A stretch of 35,050 nucleotides of DNA from Dietzia massiliensis. GTDB taxonomy: Bacteria > Actinomycetota > Actinomycetes > Mycobacteriales > Mycobacteriaceae. The notes beneath the pieces were generated by a model that saw only the letters and a list, made by a program, of their open reading frames with translations, made no database searches and was not told the DNA's origin. The first letter of the stretch is position 1; each line of letters opens with the position of its first letter. The DNA lies in contig NZ_JAHBAV010000039.1 of NCBI RefSeq assembly GCF_018390595.1, positions 1 to 35,050 on the forward strand. The letters are read 5' to 3'. This document shows positions 25,375 to 34,897 of this stretch, piece after piece. The translations under genes were made by a program, and so were the position numbers.

Positions 25375-26208
25375 GTGTCCGCCCCCCGCCCACCGGGCCC
25401 CAGGATCTCGCACCGGCCGCGCCGCGTGGCCGCGTTCTTCGACCTCGACAAGACGATCATCGCTACCTCGTCGGTGTTCGCGTTCAACAAGTCGTTTCTC
25501 GACGAGGGCCTGCTCTCCCGCCGGTCGGTCATCGACCTGGCCTACACGCAGCTGGCGTTCAGCCTCTCCGACGCCGACGACGAGCAGATGCAGAAGGTAC
25601 GCCAGGCCATGGCGACCGCCACCAGGGGCTGGGCGCCCGAGCAGGTCGAGCGGATCGTCACCGAGGCGCTCACCGAGAAAGTCTCGCCCACCGTGTACGC
25701 CGAGGCGCAGGAACTGCTCGCCGAACACCGCGCGCTGGGCCACGACCTGGTGATCGTGTCCGCGTCGGGCGAGGAACTGGTCGCGCCGATCGCCCGCATG
25801 CTCGGCGTGGACCACTACGCCGGCACCCGCATGAACCGCGACGAGAACGGCCGGTACGGCGGGGAGATCGAGTTCTACTGCCAGGGCCCCGGCAAGGCGG
25901 AGGCCATCCGCGGGTTCGCCGACCGGTACGGTTACGACCTCGACGCGAGCTACGCCTACTCCGACTCCTCGACCGACCTGCCGATGCTCGAGCTGGTGGG
26001 CCATCCGACGGTGATCAATCCCGACCGCGCGCTGCGCCGCGAAGCGCTCGAGCGGGGCTGGCCGATCCTGACGTTCTCCAACCCCACCCCGCTGCTGCCG
26101 ACGCTCGAGAGGGCGACGGGGCCGATCGTGGGTGTCGGGGCCATCGTCGTGGCGATGAGCGCGGCGGCCGCCGCGTTCGCGCGTGGTGCGAGGCGGGCGG
26201 CGCGGTAG
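25375..26208 (+). CDS. HAD-IB family phosphatase (SerB-like, Rv3661-type)
   Basis: 277 residues. HAD motif I is FFDLDKT with nucleophile D23 and acid D25. Motif II is VIVSAS, the motif III Lys is in QGPGKAEAIRGFADRYG, and the metal-binding motif IV is YSDSSTDLPMLELVG. An all-helical cap lies between motif I and II (~40-120). A C-terminal hydrophobic segment (VGVGAIVVAMSAAAAAFA) may anchor the protein in the membrane. The HAD-IB group includes phosphoserine phosphatase, but the tail and the genomic position match Rv3661, whose substrate I cannot state. Start GTG 25375 follows the -10 TATCCT by 7 nt. Confidence 0.9.
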   Translation: MSAPRPPGPRISHRPRRVAAFFDLDKTIIATSSVFAFNKSFLDEGLLSRRSVIDLAYTQLAFSLSDADDEQMQKVRQAMATATRGWAPEQVERIVTEALTEKVSPTVYAEAQELLAEHRALGHDLVIVSASGEELVAPIARMLGVDHYAGTRMNRDENGRYGGEIEFYCQGPGKAEAIRGFADRYGYDLDASYAYSDSSTDLPMLELVGHPTVINPDRALRREALERGWPILTFSNPTPLLPTLERATGPIVGVGAIVVAMSAAAAAFARGARRAAR

Positions 26209-26583
26209 TTCCCGCTCCGGCGTGTCAGCTCCGCCGACGCCCAAACATCCATCGTGGGCCGCGGCCCGAGCCGAACGCGATGGTCGGATCGTCTCAGGAG
26301 TCGGCGGGTTCTTTGGGGGTTCCCACCATCGCCCCGGCAGGGTGCTCGACGGCATGCTCAAGGCACGGTGGTGAGGACGCCAGGACCGCGACGGAAGAGA
26401 AGTCACGGCCCCCCGCCCGATCTACCGTCATCGACGTTCGGAAACCCACGCGACGGATGACGCCCGAGAGGCAATACCAGCCGTGGGTCCGCGCCAGCCG
26501 TCACCGACGGTTGTCCCGGGCCGGCGACACGGCGGACCACAGGACGCTTGGTACCCGGATCTCTCGATGAACCGCAGTGAGTT
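26209..26583. other. Gap with no recognisable gene
   Basis: 375 bp between the HAD stop and the shared terminator. It is noticeably less GC-biased, and short frames exist on both strands but none has a convincing start, codon pattern or family. No tRNA, repeat or promoter stands out. It may be decayed sequence; M. tuberculosis has no extra gene here that I recall. Confidence 0.4.
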
Positions 26584-26609
26584 GGCGGGTCGGCTTCGGC
26601 CGACCCGCC
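26584..26609 (-). terminator. UUCG-loop terminator between convergent genes
   Basis: GGCGGGTCGGC and GCCGACCCGCC form a perfect 11-bp stem with a TTCG loop on the plus strand (CGAA on the minus). It lies 38 nt after the stop of the minus-strand Fic-fold gene and also ends any plus-strand readthrough from the HAD gene. Confidence 0.75.
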
Positions 26610-26647
26610 ATTCGCGCGTCAGGACCGGCGCATCAGGCCCCGGCGCG

Positions 26648-27406
26648 TCAGCCCCCGGCGGCATCGGCGATCGAGGTGGCCTCGCGCGCCCCCGCCTCCA
26701 ACGCCTTACAGCAGTAAAGGACCCAGGCGGCGACGCCCTCCTCGGTGCCCGCCATGTAGTCAGCGACCGCGGCACGATACGCCACCGGATCGCGGTAGAA
26801 GGTCACCTCCGGCACGCCCAGGCAGTGCGGGTCCAGGCCCGTGGACACCGCGACCAGCCGGAACGCGGCGCGGGCGACGATCCCGTCGGCCGAACCGAAC
26901 GGCCCCAGCCCGGAGAGTTCGCCCAGCACGACCGCGGCGAGCACCGGTGCCGGCACGCGCGTGCCGCCGGTGACGAGCCCGGCCAGGCCCTGGAGCCGCT
27001 CGGCCACGCCTTCCCCGGCGCGGGGGCGGCCCAGTGTCTGCGGGTCGACGTCGGGCCGGGCCGCGGCGAGGAGATGCAGGTGGGCGAGTTCCTGCAGCGG
27101 CGAGCGGGTCCACACGGCGACGGCACGATCGAGGGACTCGCCGGTGAGTTCACCGGCGACCCGCAGGGCGCCGGACAGGATCTCGTCGGGCTCGCCGTCG
27201 CTGTCCAGACGGACGGACGCGCCCTCGACGCCGGCGGAGGCGCGGGCCCCGCGCAGGACCGATTCGGCGGCGGTGGTGGGCCATCCGCGGCGGTTGGCGG
27301 GGTGCCGGTGCACCGCGGCGAGGGCGTCGCGGGCGGTGTCCGCGGCCTCGGCCACGCCCGGCAGGGCGGTCAGCGGGGCGAGCGGGTCGGGAGCTGCGGA
27401 GGTCAC
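26648..27406 (-). CDS. Degenerate Fic-fold protein (Rv3662c-type)
   Basis: 252 residues, cytoplasmic. Relatives are often labelled oxidoreductase, for which nothing is visible here. Instead the layout resembles Fic proteins. An (S/T)xxxE(G/N) inhibitory-helix motif sits at S57-E61-G62 (ARASAGVEGAS). A helical core includes SPLQELAHLHLLAA (102-115) and PAPVLAAVVLGELSGL (152-167). At the Fic loop GPFGSADGIVAR (168-179) replaces HPFxDGNGRxxR, losing His, Asn and the first Arg, so AMP transfer is not expected. The fold assignment is mine from pattern. GTG 27406 has TAACCT 6 nt upstream (leaderless). Divergent from the PRC-barrel gene, convergent with the HAD gene. Confidence 0.75.
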   Translation of the reverse strand: MTSAAPDPLAPLTALPGVAEAADTARDALAAVHRHPANRRGWPTTAAESVLRGARASAGVEGASVRLDSDGEPDEILSGALRVAGELTGESLDRAVAVWTRSPLQELAHLHLLAAARPDVDPQTLGRPRAGEGVAERLQGLAGLVTGGTRVPAPVLAAVVLGELSGLGPFGSADGIVARAAFRLVAVSTGLDPHCLGVPEVTFYRDPVAYRAAVADYMAGTEEGVAAWVLYCCKALEAGAREATSIADAAGG

Positions 27407-27412
27407 GGGTCG

Positions 27413-27418
27413 AGGTTA
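27413..27418 (-). promoter_or_regulatory. -10 element of the Fic-fold gene (leaderless)
   Basis: TAACCT on the minus strand, 6 nt before GTG 27406. Confidence 0.5.
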
Positions 27419-27552
27419 CCCATCGGGTCACAATCGGCCGACACAGGCAATTTTCAGCTGCCTCAACCGGTGTGGAGCTGGTGTAATCACCTCCACCCGG
27501 TCGGGGCCCGCGCCGGCACCGCCCGCCCACCCTCGACACCCCGGAGATCCGC

Positions 27553-28329
27553 GTGAACCTCAAGGACCAGCTCGACGCACTGCTCGACGCGACCGCCTTC
27601 GACTCGACGGGGGCCAAGATCGGCGCGGTGCGCCAGGTCTACGTGGACGACGCCAGCGGCAAGATCACATTCGCGGCCGTCTCGACCGGCATCTTCTCCG
27701 CCGACGCGATCGTCCCCCTCCACGGGGCGCGGCTCCTCGACGACGAACTCCACGTCGACCACACCCGCGCCGTCATCCGCGACTCCCCGCGCCCCGACAA
27801 CACCGAGGACGCCCTCACCCCCGAGCAGGAGGCCAAGCTGCTCGAGTACTACGGCATCGAGACGCCCACCCGCCTCCGCGGCACGGCCGCGCAGTCGACC
27901 GGTCCGGCGGCGGGTGCGGCGACGGGTGCGGCCGGAAAGCCTGCGAAGGGCGACCGGAAGACCGCGTCGACGGGCGCCACGAAGGAGACCACGGGCACCG
28001 GCGGGGGTGCGGAGGCCGCCGCCAAGACCGCCGGCGCGGGCGCGGGCGCAGCGAAGGACGCGCGGAAGGACGGAGACGCTGCCAACGCCACCGCGACGCC
28101 GAGCGCGGACAAGAACACCGCGACGCCGGGAGCGGCCGAGGACGCCGCGGCGGACCCGGCGTCGGCGCGCCGGGACGGTAAGGGGTCGACGACGACGAGG
28201 TCGACCGACGGCGATGAGACCGCCGACTCCCCCGCGCCCGCGAAGGCCTCCGGCCCGGGCCCCGCGACCCCGGCCGCGGACCGAGACGATGAGACCGGCG
28301 CCAAGGGCCCGGAACCGCGTCGCGGCTAA
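27553..28329 (+). CDS. PRC-barrel domain protein with long disordered tail
   Basis: 258 residues. The first ~75 form a PRC-barrel domain (DATAFDSTGAKIGAVRQVYV; ITFAAVSTGIFSADAIVPL), and LTPEQEAKLLEYYGIE follows at ~91-106. From ~110 to the end the chain is Ala/Thr/Lys/Asp-rich low complexity, surely disordered and charged. PRC-barrel proteins act in RNA processing or as small binding modules; in actinobacteria many such proteins are stress-related but unassigned. GTG 27553 has CGGAG 6 nt upstream. It sits in the place where M. tuberculosis carries dpp transport genes, so it is not part of the shared synteny. Function unknown. Confidence 0.85.
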   Translation: MNLKDQLDALLDATAFDSTGAKIGAVRQVYVDDASGKITFAAVSTGIFSADAIVPLHGARLLDDELHVDHTRAVIRDSPRPDNTEDALTPEQEAKLLEYYGIETPTRLRGTAAQSTGPAAGAATGAAGKPAKGDRKTASTGATKETTGTGGGAEAAAKTAGAGAGAAKDARKDGDAANATATPSADKNTATPGAAEDAAADPASARRDGKGSTTTRSTDGDETADSPAPAKASGPGPATPAADRDDETGAKGPEPRRG

Positions 28330-28375
28330 TGGCCGTAGGCGGGATTCCCCCGTCATACCCCCGCGGGTGGGTTGC

Positions 28376-28405
28376 CCGACACGACGGGGTGCATGTGACT
28401 ACGCT
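28376..28405 (+). promoter_or_regulatory. Candidate acs promoter
   Basis: CCGACA (28376-28381), an 18-nt spacer and TACGCT (28400-28405) form the only TANNNT-type promoter close upstream of acs; the predicted start near 28412 gives a ~72-nt leader. It overlaps the CRP/GlxR box. Confidence 0.5.
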
Positions 28406-28409
28406 CACA
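28394..28409. promoter_or_regulatory. CRP/GlxR operator upstream of acs
   Basis: TGTGACTACGCTCACA is an exact match to the palindromic consensus TGTGA-N6-TCACA of cAMP-responsive CRP/GlxR regulators. It lies 75 nt before the acs start and directly over the predicted -10, a position that usually gives repression. Confidence 0.8.
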
Positions 28410-28483
28410 GGCATCGGTCCGGTCACGTCCGCCGTGGCGAGCCCGGCCGTCCGTGAAACCTCATCCCCGAGAGAGAGCCGCTG

Positions 28484-30451
<1,968 letters not shown>

Positions 30452-30532
30452 CCGGGTAGCGGGTGAAGGCCGCCACGTGACGTGGCACGATGGACGACGG
30501 TGCAGCCGTCGCCGGACAATGGAGGAACAACC

Positions 30533-31051
30533 GTGAGCCACGCCCAGGGAACGCACAAGCCGACCGAGGCCTCGATCCCCCTGCACGACGCGGACTCGAT
30601 CGGCCGGGGCGACGCCAGTATCGGCACCCTAGTCAAGAACGCCTCGACCCACGTCTCCACGCTGATGCGGGCGGAGATCGAGTTGGCGAAGACCGAGATC
30701 ACCGAGCAGGTGAAGAAGGCCGCCACCGGGTCCGGGTTCTTCGTGGCCGCTCTCGTGCTCCTCCTGATGTCCTTCTTCCCGTTCGTGTTCATGTGGGCGA
30801 AGCTCATCTCGCTGTGGTTCGGCACGCAGAGCTGGGACTGGATGGGCTTCCTCATCGTGTTCGTGGTGCTCGTCCTCCTGGCCGCGGTGTGCGGACTGCT
30901 CGGGTACCGCAAGGTCAAGAAGATCCGCAAGCCGCAGCGCACCATCGACTCGGTATCGGATCTCAAGCTGGCCATGCCCAAGGGCACCGAGCCGCAGCGT
31001 CCCCACACGGTGCGGATCACCAGCACGCCCGAACCCCCCGTGCGCAACTGA
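30533..31051 (+). CDS. Phage-holin-family (Holin-X) membrane protein, Rv3669-type
   Basis: 172 residues. A soluble N-terminus with an amphipathic helix (STLMRAEIELAKTEITEQVK, 44-63) is followed by two membrane helices (GFFVAALVLLLMSFFPFVFM, 69-88; WMGFLIVFVVLVLLAAVCGL, 104-123), then a basic stop-transfer patch (GYRKVKKIRKPQR) and a short cytoplasmic tail. This is the actinobacterial putative holin-X layout, chromosomally conserved and not evidence of prophage. GTG 30533 has GGAGGAA 4-5 nt upstream. It follows acs by 81 nt and its stop overlaps the probable CTG start of the next gene. Role in the envelope unknown. Confidence 0.87.
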   Translation: MSHAQGTHKPTEASIPLHDADSIGRGDASIGTLVKNASTHVSTLMRAEIELAKTEITEQVKKAATGSGFFVAALVLLLMSFFPFVFMWAKLISLWFGTQSWDWMGFLIVFVVLVLLAAVCGLLGYRKVKKIRKPQRTIDSVSDLKLAMPKGTEPQRPHTVRITSTPEPPVRN

Positions 31052-32016
31052 AAACGCCCGCTCACAGGCCGCCCGACCCGTCGATCGTCAGGATCGACGG
31101 GTCGTGGCGGCATCGTGACGTCTCGGCCAACGGCATCCGCCTGCACGTGGCCGAGGCGCTCCCCGCCGACGCCGTCGCCGGGGAGTTGCCGCCGCTGGTC
31201 CTGCTCGTCCACGGTCTGAGCGGGATCTGGTGGACGATGCGCGCTCCCATGCTCGCGCTGGCGGAGGCGGGCTTCCACGCCGTCGCCGTCGACCTGCGCG
31301 GTCACGGCGACTCCGACAAACCGCCGCGCGGCTACGACGCCTGGACCCTGGCGTCTGACATCACGAATCTCGTGCGGGCGCTCGGCCATTCGTCGGCCGT
31401 CATCGTCGGGCAGGGCGAGGGCGGCTTCTATGCGTGGACCGCCGCATACCGCCGGCCGCGCGCGGTGCGGGGCCTCGTCGTCGTCGGATCCCCGCACCCA
31501 CTCGCCACCCGCCGCGCCGCCCTCCGTGACCGCCACCAACGTCGCGCGCTCGTGCCCCGCCTGGTCGCGGACCAGGCGCCCCGACTGCCCGAACGGCGCC
31601 TCACCCGCGACGGGGCCGCAGACGTCGAGGAGATGCTCCGCCGCCGCTCCGGACCCGCGTGGCCGGAGACGGACGACTTCCGGGAGACCGCGGAACTGCT
31701 CCGCCGGGCGATGCTCATCCCGAAGGTCGCGCACCTGTCGCTGGAGAGCCGTCGCTGGATGGTGCGCAGTCAGTTCCGCCCCGACGGCCGCGACTTCCGC
31801 CGGGCCGTCTCGGGCGTGCTCTCGCAGCCCGTGCTCGGGATCAGTGGCGCCGAGGACCGCTTCATCCTGCCGGAGACCGTCCGCTCGTCGTCCGCGTGGG
31901 CGCGGGCCTTCAGCAGCGAGCTCGTCCCCGGCGCCGGCCACTACCCGGTGATGGAGGCCCCGGCGGAGACGTCCCGCCTGATCGTCGACTTCGCCCGCCG
32001 CGCCACGCCGTCCTGA
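31048..32016 (+). CDS. Alpha/beta hydrolase (EphE/epoxide hydrolase-like), probable CTG start
   Basis: 322 residues if read from CTG 31048. The alpha/beta-hydrolase fold shows LLVHGLSGIWWTMR (oxyanion HG) and VDLRGHGDSDKP. The nucleophile elbow is VGQGEGGFYAW, with Glu where a Ser or Asp nucleophile normally sits (G-x-G-x-G-G). LGISGAEDRFILPE and the catalytic-type His in PGAGHYPVME follow. Synteny is with Rv3670 (ephE). The N-terminal strand WRHRDVSANGIRLHVAEA is needed for the fold, yet no in-frame ATG, GTG or TTG precedes it near by. CTG 31048 overlaps the holin-like stop as CTGA, mimicking the RTGA coupling used elsewhere; GTG 31147 would cut off the first strand. The missing nucleophile is a real oddity. 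Confidence 0.75.
   Translation: MKTPAHRPPDPSIVRIDGSWRHRDVSANGIRLHVAEALPADAVAGELPPLVLLVHGLSGIWWTMRAPMLALAEAGFHAVAVDLRGHGDSDKPPRGYDAWTLASDITNLVRALGHSSAVIVGQGEGGFYAWTAAYRRPRAVRGLVVVGSPHPLATRRAALRDRHQRRALVPRLVADQAPRLPERRLTRDGAADVEEMLRRRSGPAWPETDDFRETAELLRRAMLIPKVAHLSLESRRWMVRSQFRPDGRDFRRAVSGVLSQPVLGISGAEDRFILPETVRSSSAWARAFSSELVPGAGHYPVMEAPAETSRLIVDFARRATPS
31074..31104 (+). other. 13-bp perfect hairpin at start of hydrolase gene
   Basis: CGACCCGTCGATC (31074-31086) pairs with GATCGACGGGTCG (31092-31104) around a GTCAG loop, 22 nt after the holin-like stop. It is either a terminator of the upstream gene or, if the hydrolase starts at CTG 31048, a structure inside its first codons. Confidence 0.6.
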
Positions 32017-32218
32017 GTCCGACCGAGGAGCGCTCCGCCCCCGCGAGGCTCCGGCTCGGCCGCGGCCGAGGAGCTCAAAGATCACCGTCATATCGGATTT
32101 GGTCGTAACCATCGTGGTAAAACGGCCTCCGGAGCAACGTGGCTACGTCCAAAAGCTCGCTGATTACGTCCAGATCGCGGTGCGGGAATGGCGCGGGTGC
32201 AGGGATGGCGCGGGTGCG
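32017..32218. other. Convergent intergenic region with short direct repeat
   Basis: 202 bp between the hydrolase and marP stops. It contains the palindrome CTCGGCCGCGGCCGAG, an AT-richer stretch near 32085-32125, and ATGGCGCGGGTGC twice with a 17-bp period (32188-32200 and 32205-32217) beside the marP stop. No gene is supported. Confidence 0.5.
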
Positions 32219-33415
32219 TCAGCGGACCCCGACGCAGGGACCCGTCGGCACCGCGCCCGGCGCGTCGACCGCCGCCTGCAGCTGCGGCAGGACCTGCTCG
32301 ACGGTCAGCGCGTACCCGGTGTCGGCAGCGTCCATCGCGGCACCGAACACCACTCCCACGACCTGACCCTCGGGCGTGATCAGCGGGCCGCCCGAATTGC
32401 CCTCGCGGACACTGCCGCGCAGGATGTAGACCTCGCGCTCGACGGTCTGCTCACGGTAGATGTCCGGGCCGCGCAGGGTCACGCGCTCGCGGATCCGCGC
32501 CGCGTCCGGGCGGTACGGCCCGTTGCCGGGGTAGCCCACGACGATCGCGTTGTCTCCGGTGCGGGCGCGGCTCTCGGAGAACGGCAGGACCGGCGCGTCC
32601 AGCCCGGGCACGCGCAGGACCGCCACGTCCACCGAGGAGTCGTAGACCACGACCTCGGCGTCGAGCTCGTCGTCGCCCGAGACCACGCTCACCGAACCGG
32701 TGCCGGCCACGACGTGCGCGTTGGTCATGACGAGCCCCGGCGCGGCAACGAAGCCGGACCCCTCCAGCGCGCGGCTGCACGACTCGGCCCGGCCACGGAT
32801 CTTCAGCACCGACGGCTTCACCCGGGCGACGACCTCCGAACCCGCGAGCACGGGATCCGGCGGCGGCACCTCCTGCAGCGGGGTCGTGCCGAACGGGCCG
32901 AGGATGTCCGGGAGCCCGGTCGTGCCGAGGACCTGGGTGAACGCGGCCGGGATCCGCTGCAGCTGCTCGGGGGCGACGTCGTCGATCTTCGCCAGCACCG
33001 ACGACCCCCGCACCGCCTTACCGGGCCCCGGGCCCTCCTGGGCGGCGATGGGCACGGCCACCAGCCACGCCACCAAGAGCATCGCGGCGGATTGGAACAC
33101 CGCGCCCAACGTGCTGTCGAGGAGTCGGGCGCCGGTTCCGGAGATGTAGCGTCTGGCGGCGCGGCCGATGGTCACACCGGCGACCTGCCCGATGATCACC
33201 ATCACCGCGATGATCGCCAACCCCGCCACCAGGCGACCCAGCGCCGAGTCGACCTCGCGGACCAGATGCGGCGCCACGAGGAGTCCGGAGGTCGCACCGA
33301 TGCCCACGCCGAGCAGGGCGAACCCGGAAGCGGCGGCACCGTTGATCCAACCGGAGATCGCGGCGGCGGCGGCCAGGGCGAACAGGGCGAGGTCGAGCCA
33401 CTGTGAGCCCGTCAC
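32219..33415 (-). CDS. marP: MarP-type membrane serine protease
   Basis: 398 residues, nearly the length of M. tuberculosis MarP (Rv3671c). Four membrane helices lie in residues ~1-125 (CvpA-like), then a periplasmic trypsin-like protease. The catalytic triad is H234 (TNAHVVAG), D263 (SSVDVAVLRV) and S341 (REGNSGGPL). Cysteines C213 and C394 match the redox-sensing disulfide known in MarP. In M. tuberculosis the enzyme is needed for acid and oxidative stress survival and acts on cell-wall hydrolases. GTG 33415 overlaps the NUDIX stop (GTGA), so it is the last gene of a coupled three-gene operon. Confidence 0.95.
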   Translation of the reverse strand: MTGSQWLDLALFALAAAAAISGWINGAAASGFALLGVGIGATSGLLVAPHLVREVDSALGRLVAGLAIIAVMVIIGQVAGVTIGRAARRYISGTGARLLDSTLGAVFQSAAMLLVAWLVAVPIAAQEGPGPGKAVRGSSVLAKIDDVAPEQLQRIPAAFTQVLGTTGLPDILGPFGTTPLQEVPPPDPVLAGSEVVARVKPSVLKIRGRAESCSRALEGSGFVAAPGLVMTNAHVVAGTGSVSVVSGDDELDAEVVVYDSSVDVAVLRVPGLDAPVLPFSESRARTGDNAIVVGYPGNGPYRPDAARIRERVTLRGPDIYREQTVEREVYILRGSVREGNSGGPLITPEGQVVGVVFGAAMDAADTGYALTVEQVLPQLQAAVDAPGAVPTGPCVGVR

Positions 33416-34362
33416 CGAAGTCCCCTGCGGGGGTTGTCGGCGGGGAGGTCGAGGGGCTCTTCGCCGTCGGGCGCCGTCTCGACACCCTCGTCGGCCCCGG
33501 CCGCGTGCCCGGACTTCACCCCCGGCACTCCGGCGACGGTGCGGTCGGCCAGCGGGTCCGCGGACTCGCGGCGCGCCTCCTCGGCCGACATGCGATGCTG
33601 CTCGCCGTTGCCGGAGGCGGCCAGGGTTTTCTCGAGATCGCGGATGTCGTCGGTGTCCCACTCCAGGTCCCAGCCGGCGGAGTAAAACATCGCGGCGAGG
33701 ATCCCGGCGGTGAAGCCCCACACCACCAGGTCGTCGTGCTGGAACGCGGGGCCGGTCCACCCGGTGGTGTGCCGGAGCAGGAAGCGGTTGGCGGGATCGA
33801 GCAGCTCGTTGACCGGGACGGTCATCACGCGCGCGGTCTCGCCCGGGTCTACCACGCCGACCTCCATCGGCTCACGCCAGTACCCCAGAACGGGCGCGAC
33901 CGAATAGTTGGACACGGGGATGTACAGCTCGGGCAGCACGGCCAGGACGTCGACACCGGCCGGGTCCAGGCCGGTCTCCTCCCACGCCTCGCGCAGGGCG
34001 GCCTCGACGGGCCCGCTGTCGGTGTCGTCGACCCCACCGCCGGGGAAGGAGATCTGCCCCGAGTGGTTGCGGAGGGTCGGCGCGCGATGGGTGAGCAGGA
34101 CCCGCGCGTCCTCGGGCGGCTGCGGGCCGGGCGCGTCGGGGGAGCCCGAGAGCAGCACCAGCACGGCGGCGTCGCGGTGCGGTCGGCCGACCTCGTTGGG
34201 CCCGCGGTGGGCGGGCGGCTTGCGCTGGGGCAGCAGCCCGTCGAAACTGCCGTCGGTGCACGCCGCCATCAGCGGGTCCATCCAGCCGGGGTGCGGGACG
34301 CCGGTGATGTCGCCGGGCCGGGGCACGTGACGGCTCGCCGGGTCGTTCGCGGTCTCGCTCAC
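33412..34362 (-). CDS. NUDIX hydrolase, CoA pyrophosphatase-like
   Basis: 316 residues. The CoA-specific motif LLTHRAPTLRNHSGQISFPG (89-108) precedes the NUDIX box (~109-132, ending ALREAWEETGL), the combination found in CoA/NAD(P)H pyrophosphatases (NudL/PCD1 type). They hydrolyse CoA or acyl-CoA to phosphopantetheine forms and 3',5'-ADP. The catalytic REAWEE is intact. The last ~80 residues are charged and low in conservation. GTG 34362 overlaps the TlpA stop (GTGA, 34359-34362). Same order as Rv3672c. It shares the operon with a periplasmic protease and thioredoxin-like protein, an odd but conserved pairing. Confidence 0.92.
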   Translation of the reverse strand: MSETANDPASRHVPRPGDITGVPHPGWMDPLMAACTDGSFDGLLPQRKPPAHRGPNEVGRPHRDAAVLVLLSGSPDAPGPQPPEDARVLLTHRAPTLRNHSGQISFPGGGVDDTDSGPVEAALREAWEETGLDPAGVDVLAVLPELYIPVSNYSVAPVLGYWREPMEVGVVDPGETARVMTVPVNELLDPANRFLLRHTTGWTGPAFQHDDLVVWGFTAGILAAMFYSAGWDLEWDTDDIRDLEKTLAASGNGEQHRMSAEEARRESADPLADRTVAGVPGVKSGHAAGADEGVETAPDGEEPLDLPADNPRRGLR

Positions 34363-34859
34363 GCGGTCACCCCCAGGTGCTCGGCGACGGCGTCCAGCAC
34401 GTCCTGTTCGCTGTCCATGGGCTGCACCAGCACGTGGGCGACCGTCCCGTCGGCCCGTACGAAGAGGGTGAGCGGCAGGACGGGCGGCGCGCCGAGCACG
34501 GTGGGGAGCTCCTCGTCGTGATCGGAGACCGACACGAGTTCGTCGATACCGAGCGCGCCGAGGGTGTCGAAGCCCTTGGTCTCGGACGGATCGGTGTGCG
34601 AGATGACCACCCGGACGTCGTCACCGAGCGTGGCGGCCGCGTCCTGGATCGCGGGCAGCTCGCGTCGGCACGGCTCGCACCAGTAGGCCCACATGTTCAC
34701 GACCATGGGCTTGCCGGCCTGGATCTTGCCGAGCGTGGTGGTGGAGCCGTCGTCCATGCACCGCACCATGAGGCCGGCGACGGGACCGGTCGTGGTGGCG
34801 GGCGCGGCGCTGTCGCGGCAGGCCGGCAGGTCGGCTGTGGCGCGGGTCCCGGCGTCCAC
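34359..34859 (-). CDS. TlpA-like thioredoxin-fold lipoprotein/membrane protein, N-terminus unresolved
   Basis: 166 residues readable from GTG 34859. The thioredoxin fold has the redox motif WCEPC (C61, C64) in NMWAYWCEPCRRELPAIQ and a cis-Pro in PPVLPLTLFV. Two further cysteines (C14 and C34) could form a second disulfide. It should work outside the membrane as a thiol-disulfide oxidoreductase, possibly acting on the MarP disulfide in the same operon (inference). Relatives such as Rv3673c carry an N-terminal membrane anchor; here the frame stays open upstream but runs into Gly/Pro codons and the homopolymer tract beyond ~34900, so the true start is probably lost or corrupted. Confidence 0.8.
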   Translation of the reverse strand: MDAGTRATADLPACRDSAAPATTTGPVAGLMVRCMDDGSTTTLGKIQAGKPMVVNMWAYWCEPCRRELPAIQDAAATLGDDVRVVISHTDPSETKGFDTLGALGIDELVSVSDHDEELPTVLGAPPVLPLTLFVRADGTVAHVLVQPMDSEQDVLDAVAEHLGVTA

Positions 34860-34897
34860 GACCGTGTGTGGCTCGTCCGCGGGCGGGCCTCCGATCG

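Noticed and set aside
27465..27500. Imperfect inverted repeat GTGGAG...CTCCAC between the Fic-fold and PRC-barrel genes as an operator
   Set aside because: Arms do not align well and no known regulator motif is matched.
30533..31051. Holin-family protein as sign of a prophage
   Set aside because: No other phage gene, and the gene is part of the conserved acs-ephE-marP neighbourhood.
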